7,059 bases of DNA from Chlorobiota bacterium (GTDB lineage Bacteria > Bacteroidota > Bacteroidia > Bacteroidales > B39-G9): the NCBI GenBank assembly GCA_030632095.1, contig DAOVJU010000173.1, positions 1 to 7,059 on the forward strand, in the 5' to 3' direction. The notes below the pieces were generated by a model. That model ran no database searches. It was not told the DNA's origin and saw nothing but the letters and a program-made list of their open reading frames with translations. The position numbers and the translations under genes are program-made. Below are positions 1 to 5,635 of this stretch, one piece after another. Position 1 is the first letter of the stretch. Each line of letters starts with the position of its first letter.

Positions 1-680
1 CCTGCAATAACCTCCAGAATTTTAGCTGCATCAGCAATATTTCCGGAAATAATACCGATATGATCAAGCGATGATCCGTAAGCAATTAAGCCGTATCTTG
101 AAATTCTGCCATATGTAGGTTTTAATCCAATTAAACCGCAAAAAGCAGCAGGTTGACGAACTGAACCACCGGTATCTGTTCCTAAAGCAGCTAAACAACA
201 ATCTGATGCTACTGCAGCAGCAGATCCTCCTGATGAACCTCCGGGAACTTTTGTATTATCCAACGGATTTGAAACCGGGCCATAAGCTGAATTTTCATTC
301 GATCCGCCCATACCAAATTCGTCACAATTGGTTCTTCCAACAATTATTGCATCTGCTTTAAGTAGCCTTTCAACAGCAGTGGCGTTATAAGCTGAAACAA
401 AGCCTTTCAAAATATTCGATCCGGCAGTACAGGAGTGATCTTTATAACAAATATTATCTTTTATCGCGATGAATAATCCAAATAGTTTGCCCTGTTTACC
501 TGTTTTTATTTTTGCTTCGAGCTTTTCAGAAGATTCAATAATTTCTTCTTCAAAAACTTCAATAAAAGCATTCAGGTGTTTATTCCTTTTTATTTGGGTG
601 AGATAGTAATGTGCAATTTCAGAAACAGTAACCTGATTTCTTATTAATTTTTGCTGGATATCTTTTAAGGATTGATACAC
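1..680 (-). CDS. gatA: Asp-tRNA(Asn)/Glu-tRNA(Gln) amidotransferase subunit A, N-terminal part (cut by window edge)
   Basis: GatA is the amidase subunit of the GatCAB complex. It releases ammonia from glutamine (or asparagine), which is used to convert Glu-tRNA(Gln) and Asp-tRNA(Asn) to their amidated forms in the cytoplasm. About 226 residues are visible; the family is usually about 480, so the C-terminal half lies beyond position 1. The amidase-signature triad is intact: Lys74 in AIKDNI, cis-Ser149 in PGGSSGGSAAA and nucleophile Ser173 in GTDTGGSVRQPAAFCG, with the same 75- and 24-residue spacings as in characterised GatA. Other signatures are GRTNCDEFGMGGSNENSAYG and GLKPTYGRISRYGLIAYGSS. 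No ATG fits the N-terminus. I use GTG at 678-680 (MYQSLKDIQ), which matches the usual family start; the frame is open upstream to a stop at 741-743. It is the last gene of the minus-strand cluster and lies 115 bp beyond tatA, so it may have its own transcription control. Confidence 0.93.
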   Translation of the reverse strand, partial: MYQSLKDIQQKLIRNQVTVSEIAHYYLTQIKRNKHLNAFIEVFEEEIIESSEKLEAKIKTGKQGKLFGLFIAIKDNICYKDHSCTAGSNILKGFVSAYNATAVERLLKADAIIVGRTNCDEFGMGGSNENSAYGPVSNPLDNTKVPGGSSGGSAAAVASDCCLAALGTDTGGSVRQPAAFCGLIGLKPTYGRISRYGLIAYGSSLDHIGIISGNIADAAKILEVIA

Positions 681-704
681 ACGTTTTTTCGAGGGGGTTT
701 TATT

Positions 705-766
705 AATTGGTTGGTGAAATAGTGAATAATAATAAAATCTTTATCACTAATCACCGACTACCAATT
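705..766. repeat. Imperfect inverted repeat upstream of gatA
   Basis: Three blocks of the left arm (AATTGG 705-710, GGTGA 713-717, TAGTGA 720-725) are complementary to three blocks of the right arm (TCACTA 744-749, TCACC 751-755, CCAATT 761-766). Small bulges separate the blocks and the AT-rich loop spans 726-743. The right arm is part of the heptad array next to it, so the array's units occur in both orientations. It could form an RNA hairpin between the tatA and gatA coding regions. It has no clear T-tract on the gatA side, so I do not call it a terminator. The pairing is seen in the sequence; any function is inference. Confidence 0.45.
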
Positions 767-792
767 ACCGGTCACTAATCACCGATCACTAT
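744..792. repeat. Seven tandem degenerate 7-bp repeats (TCACTAA/TCACCGA type)
   Basis: The stretch divides exactly into seven heptamers: TCACTAA, TCACCGA, CTACCAA, TTACCGG, TCACTAA, TCACCGA, TCACTAT. The consensus is about TCACCAA. Units 1-2 recur exactly as units 5-6, giving a 28-bp higher-order period (14 bp, TCACTAATCACCGA, at 744-757 and 772-785). An inverted unit, TTGGTGA, lies at 711-717. The array ends just 3 bp from the tatA stop codon and lies within the region transcribed ahead of gatA. Slipped-strand expansion of a 7-bp unit is the simplest origin. No coding or RNA-gene assignment fits. Confidence 0.8.
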
Positions 793-795
793 AAT

Positions 796-990
796 TTATT
801 CTTTAGTTTCTTCGCTTTCCTTTTTATCTTCTTCCGCGTTTTTTGAAGCTTTTTTAAATTCTTTCATGCCTTGTCCTAATCCCTTCATTAGTTCAGGAAT
901 TTTTTTTCCACCAAAAAGCAGTAAGACAATAACTACAATAAGAATAATTTGCCAGGGGCCAATCATTCCAGCTATAACAAATAAGTTCAT
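796..990 (-). CDS. tatA: Sec-independent (twin-arginine) translocase subunit TatA
   Basis: TatA oligomerises in the inner membrane to form the conduit through which the Tat system exports folded proteins with twin-arginine signals. The product has a short N-terminus, one hydrophobic helix (WQIILIVVIVLLLF), the family hinge FGGKKIPELMKGLGQG, an amphipathic helix and a charged Lys/Glu-rich tail (KNAEEDKKESEETKE). This is the complete TatA/E layout, and the length (64 residues) is normal. I chose ATG at 988-990 (MNLFVIAG...), which leaves 7 bp after the rseP stop. An upstream in-frame ATG at 1009-1011 would give 71 residues and a 14-bp overlap with rseP. A third ATG at 964-966 is also possible. 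Tight coupling to rseP suggests co-transcription. No tatC is visible here. Confidence 0.92.
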   Translation of the reverse strand: MNLFVIAGMIGPWQIILIVVIVLLLFGGKKIPELMKGLGQGMKEFKKASKNAEEDKKESEETKE

Positions 991-997
991 GATATAA

Positions 998-2326
998 TTA
1001 GTTAAAAACATGTTTTATAAAGTCATTTCCAATTGCAAGTACCATTAAAGATAGTAAAATAATCATACCTGCTATTTGGGCATATTCTAAAAATTTATCA
1101 CCGGGCTTTCTCCCGGCTACAATTTCATAGATCAAAAACATTACATGGCCTCCATCCAGAGCCGGGATGGGTAATAAATTCAATATTCCAAGCATAATTG
1201 AAAGCAAGGCCGTAAAAGACCAGAAAACATTCCAATCCCAATATCCCGGGAACATTTTTCCGATGGTTATAAAGCTGCCAACAGATTTATAGACTTCTGT
1301 TTCAGGATTAAAGATCAATTTCATCTGTTTTAAATAGAAAACACTCGTTTGATACCCTTTTTTTATACCCGCGGGAATTGAAGCAATAAAAGAGTATCGA
1401 ATTTCTTTCAATTCAAAAAAATCAACATACTTACTTGTAATGCCAATCATGCCTTCTCCGGTTAGTGTTACCGGAATTTCAAGGAAACTCACATTTCTTT
1501 GAATACCAAGCACCACTTCTTTTCCTTTGTAATTTTTAAGATAGTCTTTAAACTCATCATAATATATGAATTCCTGCCCATTCACTAATTTTAATGTATC
1601 TCCCTTTTCTAATCCTGCTAACTTACCCGGATAATCCTTTTGTACATTATCTATTGTAAAAGGATTAAATGGTATACGAGGCAAAATAAAAAAACTTTCC
1701 TTTTTAATTACATCAGCCCGCAACTGATTTGTGATCGGAATTTCAAGCTTTTCGCCATTTCTTTCAATCTGCATCGTTGTTACATCATCAAGTAAAACCC
1801 GGATAATTATTTTTGAAAAATTTTCAACATATTCATTATCAATAGAAAGTATTTTATCTCCATTTCTTAAACCAATTTCAAGAGCTGTTGAATCGCAAAC
1901 TATCCCGTATTTTGCATTTTCTGTTGGTAAGTATTGTTCACCATTTATATAAAGCAGCATGATATATATTCCGATAGCCAAAATGAAATTCACTAAAACA
2001 CCGCCAAGCATTATTAATAATCGTTGCCATGAAGGTTTTGACCTGAACTCCCAGGGCTGGGGAGGTTTTTTCAAAGCTTCTCTATCCATCGATTCATCAA
2101 TCATACCTGATATTTTCACATAACCACCTAAAGGCAGCCATCCTACTCCATATTCCGTATCGCCTTTTTTCACCTTAAACAGTGAGAACCATGGGTTAAA
2201 GAATAAGTAAAATTTCTCTACCCTTGTTTTAAATAATTTTGCAAATGCAAAATGCCCAAATTCATGGAATAAAACCAATATTGATAAACTCATTAACAAC
2301 TGGGCAACTTTAATAAATACTTCCAT
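998..2326 (-). CDS. rseP: RseP-type site-2 (intramembrane zinc) metalloprotease with two PDZ domains
   Basis: RseP/S2P proteases cut membrane-spanning segments within the bilayer, classically anti-sigma factors and leftover signal peptides. The 442 residues match the family (E. coli RseP is about 450). The zinc site is complete: HEFGH at residues 21-25 in the first TM helix and LDGGH at 390-394 (third ligand Asp391), preceded by NLLPIP. The conserved GGVLVNF segment is at 108-114 in the second TM. Two periplasmic PDZ-like domains lie between: about 139-200 (GLRNGDKILSID) and about 224-290 (AGLEKGDTLKLVNGQ). C-terminal TM helices are at about 366-390 and 416-434. The ATG start at 2324-2326 has no Shine-Dalgarno motif, as expected for Bacteroidota. 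It lies 10 bp after dxr; the dxr-rseP neighbourhood is common in bacteria. Its substrate cannot be read from this window, since no sigma/anti-sigma pair is present. Confidence 0.96.
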   Translation of the reverse strand: MEVFIKVAQLLMSLSILVLFHEFGHFAFAKLFKTRVEKFYLFFNPWFSLFKVKKGDTEYGVGWLPLGGYVKISGMIDESMDREALKKPPQPWEFRSKPSWQRLLIMLGGVLVNFILAIGIYIMLLYINGEQYLPTENAKYGIVCDSTALEIGLRNGDKILSIDNEYVENFSKIIIRVLLDDVTTMQIERNGEKLEIPITNQLRADVIKKESFFILPRIPFNPFTIDNVQKDYPGKLAGLEKGDTLKLVNGQEFIYYDEFKDYLKNYKGKEVVLGIQRNVSFLEIPVTLTGEGMIGITSKYVDFFELKEIRYSFIASIPAGIKKGYQTSVFYLKQMKLIFNPETEVYKSVGSFITIGKMFPGYWDWNVFWSFTALLSIMLGILNLLPIPALDGGHVMFLIYEIVAGRKPGDKFLEYAQIAGMIILLSLMVLAIGNDFIKHVFN

Positions 2327-2336
2327 TTATTTTAAT

Positions 2337-3506
2337 CTATTTTATGTTTATATTATTATTAATTAGCTTTTTTGAAATTTCCCTTGCCTGTTTATCAGTT
2401 TCTACATAGTCACTTAAATCAGGAGTTTTAATATAATTAATCCGTTCCATAGTAGATTTAATGATATCAGGCATTTTTATAAATTGTAATTTCCTGTTTA
2501 AAAATGCATTAACTGTAATTTCATTTGCAGCATTAAGTGCACATGGTATATTTCCTCCGGTTTTCATTGCTTCATATGCCAGCGCAAGATTTTTGAAGTT
2601 TTCAACATCTGGTTTTTCAAATGTCAGATTAGGATAATCAAGAAAATTAAATCTTTTAAATGTTGATTTAAGCCTGCCTGGAAATGTTAATGCATATAAA
2701 ATCGGAAGTTTCATATCCGGCAATCCCATTTGGGCTTTCATTGAACCATCAGCAAATTGCACAATGGAATGTATAATTGATTGTGGATGAACTATAACAT
2801 CTATTTGTTCATGTTTAAGGCCAAATAGCCATTTTGCCTCAATAACTTCAAGTCCTTTATTCATTAAACTGGCTGAGTCGATGGTTATTTTTGCTCCCAT
2901 CTCCCAGTTTGGATGTTTTAATGCTTGTTCAATTGATACATTGCTTAAAAACTCCTTACTCTTTCCCAAAAAAGGGCCACCGGAAGCAGTGAGATATATT
3001 TTTTCAATATTTTCCATTTTTTCGCCAGCTAAACATTGAAAAATTGCTGAATGTTCAGAATCAACCGGAATTATGGCAACCCGTTTTTCATAAGCGAGTT
3101 TAGATATTAATTCCCCTGCAACAACCATAGATTCTTTGTTTGCTAATGCAATGTTTTTTTTTGCTTTAATAGCTGCTATTGTGGGCAACAATCCCGAATA
3201 ACCAACTAATGCTGTTAAGACAATATCAATGGAATCCATTGCAACAACTTGTGAAAGAGAATCCTGGCCTCCGTAAACTTTAATAGGGAAGTTTGCTAGT
3301 TTTTTATTAACATAATTATATTTTTCTTCGTTTGCGATTACAACCACATTAGGGATGAAACAAATGGCCTGTTCAACTAATAATTCTGCATTATGATTAG
3401 CTGTAATAACTTCAAGCTGGAAATGTTCAGGGTGATTAGAAATTACTTCTAATGCCTGAGTTCCAATTGAACCTGTTGAACCTAATATGGCTATTCGTTT
3501 TTTCAA
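2337..3506 (-). CDS. dxr: 1-deoxy-D-xylulose 5-phosphate reductoisomerase
   Basis: Dxr (IspC) converts DXP to 2-C-methyl-D-erythritol 4-phosphate using NADPH and a divalent metal, committing carbon to the MEP isoprenoid pathway in the cytoplasm. At 389 residues it is full length. Seen in order: NADPH-binding GSTGSIG at 9-15, LANKESMV at 121-128, metal ligands Asp149 and Glu151 in VDSEHSA, substrate-site TASGGPF at 173-179, HPNWEMG at 198-204 and the MNKGLEVIEAKWLF block at 215-228. In that block Asn216, Lys217 and Glu220 match E. coli N227, K228 and E231. The C-terminal helical domain is complete (CALNAANEITVNAFL). The start is TTG at 3504-3506, giving MKKRIAILGSTGSIG, the normal family N-terminus; no in-frame ATG or GTG exists upstream before the M23 gene. 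It sits 26 bp after the M23 gene and 10 bp before rseP, consistent with an operon. Confidence 0.97.
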   Translation of the reverse strand: MKKRIAILGSTGSIGTQALEVISNHPEHFQLEVITANHNAELLVEQAICFIPNVVVIANEEKYNYVNKKLANFPIKVYGGQDSLSQVVAMDSIDIVLTALVGYSGLLPTIAAIKAKKNIALANKESMVVAGELISKLAYEKRVAIIPVDSEHSAIFQCLAGEKMENIEKIYLTASGGPFLGKSKEFLSNVSIEQALKHPNWEMGAKITIDSASLMNKGLEVIEAKWLFGLKHEQIDVIVHPQSIIHSIVQFADGSMKAQMGLPDMKLPILYALTFPGRLKSTFKRFNFLDYPNLTFEKPDVENFKNLALAYEAMKTGGNIPCALNAANEITVNAFLNRKLQFIKMPDIIKSTMERINYIKTPDLSDYVETDKQAREISKKLINNNINIK

Positions 3507-3532
3507 ATTATCAAATATGATTTTAAAGCTTG

Positions 3533-4396
3533 CTAAAATTTTATATATTTTTCCGGATCAACAGGGCATCCTTTATGCCATAATTCAAAATGCAGGTGCG
3601 GACCTGTAGATAATTCACCTGAATTACCTATAATAGCAACCGGTTCACCAGCTTTAACCAGGTTTCCTGCACTTTTTAAAAGCATAGAATTATGTTTATA
3701 TACCGAGATCAGATCATTTTCATGCTGAATTTGGATAATGTTTCCAGTTTCAAGTGTCCATGTTGCCATAATCACAGTCCCGTTCAAAGAAGCTAAAACG
3801 GCTTCATCGGGAGCGGCAACAATGTCTATTCCATAGTGTTTTTCTTCTGCATTAAACTTATTGGTTATAATACCTTCTACAGGAGGAAAAAAATAGATTC
3901 TTCCTATATCTTTTGCATTAGGAATATTTTCGGATGAATAAAAATACAATTCATCTTCTTCAAACTGGGAAATAAATAAAGAATCATCTTTTGTTAAGCC
4001 TTCAATATGTTCTTCAAAATGAATATTCGTATCAATTACAGGCTCGTGCATTTCTGTTTCGCGGCCACTAATAATGTTTTTCAGGTTATTTAAGTACTGG
4101 TCACGAATTCTAAGTTCATCTTCAAGGGAATCAATCATTAATGCATTAATTTGAATGTTTCTGCGCATTGTACCATCAGGATAATTCGGGATAAATTCAC
4201 GAAGAGGCGTTAAAGCAATTAAAAGTATGCCTAGCGCCAATAAAATTATAGTAATTAAACTTGCAAGAGTAAATACATTTAATCGCGAAAGCCTGTATGT
4301 GAAAACTTCTTCAAAAGTACTGTCGTTCATTACAACCAGGCGATATTTATTCCTGAGTTTATTAATAAACCTTTTTTCTTTTTGTTTCGCGGCCAT
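3533..4396 (-). CDS. Membrane-anchored M23 (LytM-type) peptidase
   Basis: M23 peptidases are zinc endopeptidases that cut peptide cross-bridges in peptidoglycan; some degenerate members only activate amidases. This 287-residue protein has a basic N-terminus, one TM helix at about 41-63 and a possibly coiled-coil stretch at about 78-110. An acidic linker follows (about 113-160), then an M23 domain from about 171 to the end. All expected zinc and catalytic positions are present: His187 and Asp191 (HYGID), His235 (YKHN), and His267 and His269 (GPHLHFE). The domain is therefore probably active rather than a regulatory pseudo-enzyme. The fold places it in the periplasm, tethered to the inner membrane. 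It is the first gene of the minus-strand cluster and has a candidate -7 element about 35 bp upstream. Which septal or side-wall process it serves cannot be read from the sequence. Confidence 0.92.
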   Translation of the reverse strand: MAAKQKEKRFINKLRNKYRLVVMNDSTFEEVFTYRLSRLNVFTLASLITIILLALGILLIALTPLREFIPNYPDGTMRRNIQINALMIDSLEDELRIRDQYLNNLKNIISGRETEMHEPVIDTNIHFEEHIEGLTKDDSLFISQFEEDELYFYSSENIPNAKDIGRIYFFPPVEGIITNKFNAEEKHYGIDIVAAPDEAVLASLNGTVIMATWTLETGNIIQIQHENDLISVYKHNSMLLKSAGNLVKAGEPVAIIGNSGELSTGPHLHFELWHKGCPVDPEKYIKF

Positions 4397-4431
4397 TTCT
4401 ATTTAATACTAGAACAAATTAATAAAGCATG

Positions 4432-4439
4432 CAAAGGTA
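4432..4439 (-). promoter_or_regulatory. Candidate -7 element (TACCTTTG) for the M23-dxr-rseP-tatA operon
   Basis: On the minus strand this octamer reads TACCTTTG, an exact match to the Bacteroidetes primary-sigma -7 motif TAnnTTTG. It lies about 35 bp upstream of the M23 start codon, leaving a short 5' UTR of roughly 30 nt. The -33 half is weak: the nearest TTG (plus-strand CAA at 4467-4469) is 27 bp away rather than the usual 19-21. The rest of 4397-4610 has no coding potential that I can support. Confidence 0.45.
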
Positions 4440-4454
4440 CTAAATCAATTTATT

Positions 4455-4470
4455 ATTGTCTATTGACAAT
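4455..4470. repeat. Short inverted repeat ATTGTC-N4-GACAAT
   Basis: Perfect 6-bp arms flank a 4-bp spacer, about 15 bp upstream of the candidate -7 element of the M23 operon. An overlapping 5-bp-arm repeat (CAATT-GAT-AATTG, 4467-4479) adjoins it. The position would suit an operator, but short AT-rich dyads arise by chance in DNA of this composition. I give it low weight. Confidence 0.3.
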
Positions 4471-4585
4471 TGATAATTGAAACTAATATCAACATAGTTA
4501 TTAATTCCTGGTATAATTTTGATTTAAAATTTGTTGAATTGTTTATCTGTTTTGCTTAAATGAAGCCCGAAAGCATGTATTTTTT

Positions 4586-4617
4586 TTTGTAAATTATTAA
4601 AACAAAGACTATATTTG
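4586..4617 (+). promoter_or_regulatory. Bacteroidetes-type promoter of the tRNA-fMet locus (TTTG-N20-TATATTTG)
   Basis: TTTG at 4586-4589 and TATATTTG at 4610-4617 are separated by 20 bp. This matches the Bacteroidetes primary-sigma promoter (-33 TTTG/TTG, -7 TAnnTTTG) in sequence and spacing. Initiation would be expected near 4624. That puts the disrupted tRNA copy about 30 nt into the transcript and the intact tRNA about 145 nt in. It is the best promoter match in the window and reads towards the tRNA and its terminator. Confidence 0.72.
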
Positions 4618-4660
4618 CAACCGCAATTGAAGAAACGATTTATTTAACGATATATTGCGG

Positions 4661-4678
4661 TCCCGATAATTATCGGGA
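4661..4678. repeat. 18-bp perfect palindrome TCCCGATAATTATCGGGA
   Basis: This is a perfect 18-bp self-complementary sequence occupying the place of tRNA positions 6-8 in the disrupted tRNA-fMet copy. Its form (CCCGAT...ATCGGG) resembles palindromic repeats I associate with Bacteroidetes intergenic regions; that link is from memory and unverified. It begins with TCCCGA, as does the second insert at 4693. There is no T-tract after it, so it is not an intrinsic terminator. Confidence 0.75.
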
Positions 4679-4690
4679 GGAGCAGTTGGT

Positions 4691-4719
4691 AGTCCCGAAA
4701 AACTGAGATTTTCGGCACT
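4691..4719. repeat. Hairpin-forming palindromic element, 11-bp arms and 7-nt loop
   Basis: The arms AGTCCCGAAAA (4691-4701) and TTTTCGGCACT (4709-4719) pair with a single C-C mismatch around the loop ACTGAGA. The outer AG and CT are also the tRNA bases at positions 21-22 and 23-24, so the element splits the tRNA's AG|CT (itself a palindrome). The insert proper is 4693-4717. Like the 18-bp palindrome it starts TCCCGA, which suggests a related repeat family. Confidence 0.7.
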
Positions 4720-4767
4720 CGTTGATAAGCACAAGTTCTTTAAACATAACAATATAGAAAAATATAT

Positions 4768-4840
<73 letters not shown>

Positions 4841-4849
4841 CTAGAAAAG

Positions 4850-4888
4850 CCCTCTTAACTAACTAAAGTTGAGAGGGTTTTGTTTTTT
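4850..4888 (+). terminator. Strong intrinsic terminator of the tRNA-fMet transcript
   Basis: The stem CCCTCTTAACT (4850-4860) pairs with AGTTGAGAGGG (4867-4877) over 11 bp, including one T-G wobble, around a 6-nt loop. TTTTGTTTTTT (4878-4888) follows at once. It starts 10 bp after the tRNA. On the minus strand the same stem is followed by only TTTT, so it may also serve weakly for the convergent gene ending at 4922. Confidence 0.92.
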
Positions 4889-4921
4889 GGGGGTGTAAAA
4901 AATAGACAAATATGCCCAATT

Positions 4922-5473
4922 TTACCAATCATCTTCATCATCTGCCTTGTTATTTAATTCATTTATAATACTGTTTTTAGTACTTTCCCAGAATAAGATT
5001 AACTTTTCTTTATGTTCTTTTGATCCCATATTTACTTTCCCGTTTTTCTTATAAAGACCATCAATAATCAATTCTCTTATGGGAGTTTCTGCTTTTGCAT
5101 CCATGAAAGAATAGTGAAAATATAAGCTGCTAAGATTAATTTTAACTTTGCCATCTTTTGTATATATTTTCAGAATGTGATGTAACTTATAATCTATTCC
5201 ATATTGCAAATAACTATAAATTCCTTTAGATATAATCTTACCAGCTTCTTTATCATCCATTTGTATAACATCATTAGCTGAATTGTAATTCTCAATAATC
5301 CATGTTTTTGACAATAAATATAAATCAGTTTTTGTTTTATTAGGTATTTCAATAATCTCCTCAAATTCTATCCTATTATCATCATTTAGGGGCAATTCTC
5401 TTTTATATAATTCTTCTTGTGCAATTAACGATGAAAATGATAATATTAGAAAAATCAATAGAATATTTTTCAT
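4922..5473 (-). CDS. Secreted DUF4468-like (TBP-like fold) protein of unknown function
   Basis: The 183-residue product begins with a signal peptide (MKNILLIFLILSFSSLIAQ, cleavage near 19-20). The mature part has the pattern of the DUF4468 family: a charged segment, a helix containing LYLLSKTWIIENY (51-63), the block VIQMDDKEAGKIISKGIYSY (69-88), then beta-strands around HHILKIYTKDGKVKINLSSLYFHY. That family is typical of Bacteroidota exported proteins, and its function is not established. The tail is acidic (DDEDDW). I start at ATG 5471-5473; an in-frame TTG at 5492-5494 would add seven residues ahead of the signal peptide and is less likely. It is divergent from the pentapeptide-repeat gene and converges on the tRNA terminator. 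I found no convincing promoter match upstream. Confidence 0.75.
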   Translation of the reverse strand: MKNILLIFLILSFSSLIAQEELYKRELPLNDDNRIEFEEIIEIPNKTKTDLYLLSKTWIIENYNSANDVIQMDDKEAGKIISKGIYSYLQYGIDYKLHHILKIYTKDGKVKINLSSLYFHYSFMDAKAETPIRELIIDGLYKKNGKVNMGSKEHKEKLILFWESTKNSIINELNNKADDEDDW

Positions 5474-5520
5474 AAAATAAAATTTTTGATCCAAGTAAAA
5501 TTAAACTATTTTGTCATTGC

Positions 5521-5544
5521 AATCAAGTTTCATATACCTTGATT
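5521..5544. repeat. Inverted repeat AATCAAG-N10-CTTGATT in the divergent intergenic region
   Basis: Perfect 7-bp arms (5521-5527 and 5538-5544) flank a 10-bp spacer, in the 162 bp between the divergent DUF4468-like and pentapeptide-repeat genes. The half-site spacing is compatible with a dimeric regulator site, and the position could serve both genes. An adjoining palindrome ATTGCAAT lies at 5515-5522. No regulator gene is visible nearby. The remainder of 5474-5635 shows no exact TAnnTTTG on either strand. Confidence 0.35.
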
Positions 5545-5635
5545 TTGTTTTAACTTGTAAGTCTGTAAATCAAAATATTAAAATCTATTATTGACTGTTA
5601 TTTTCATTATTTTCAAAATGTAATTGTTATTTAAA

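Larger units (their letters stand above)
4656..4724 (+). pseudogene. Disrupted 5' fragment of an initiator tRNA gene, split by two palindromic elements
   Basis: Three blocks are identical to the intact tRNA-fMet downstream: TGCGG (4656-4660, tRNA positions 1-5), GGAGCAGTTGGTAG (4679-4692, positions 9-22) and CTCGTTG (4718-4724, positions 23-29). The six bases before the gene, ATATAT, are also shared. Between blocks 1 and 2, three bases are replaced by an 18-bp perfect palindrome. Between blocks 2 and 3 there is a 25-bp insert that forms a hairpin. Everything after position 29, including the anticodon, T-arm and 3' acceptor strand, is missing. It cannot be a functional tRNA, and the most likely origin is a tandem tRNA duplication that decayed after palindrome insertion. 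It sits directly behind the promoter, ahead of the intact copy. Confidence 0.8.

Noticed and set aside
744..792. The heptad array as a CRISPR array
   Set aside because: The units are 7 bp, contiguous and degenerate, with no unique spacers and no cas genes nearby.
1731..1952. A plus-strand open frame of 73 codons
   Set aside because: It is entirely antisense to the PDZ region of rseP, which is securely identified; the composition is that of a shadow frame.
4661..4678. The 18-bp palindrome as an intrinsic terminator or a tRNA intron
   Set aside because: No T-tract follows it, so it is not a terminator. The host tRNA copy lacks its anticodon and 3' half, so splicing could not restore a tRNA.
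5492..5494. Longer DUF4468-like protein starting at TTG (seven extra residues)
   Set aside because: The ATG at 5471-5473 places a classical signal peptide at the N-terminus; the extension would put charged and polar residues ahead of it.
5531..5544. TACCTTGA as a -7 element for the pentapeptide-repeat gene
   Set aside because: It misses a base of TAnnTTTG, has no properly spaced -33 element, and lies about 95 bp from the start codon.
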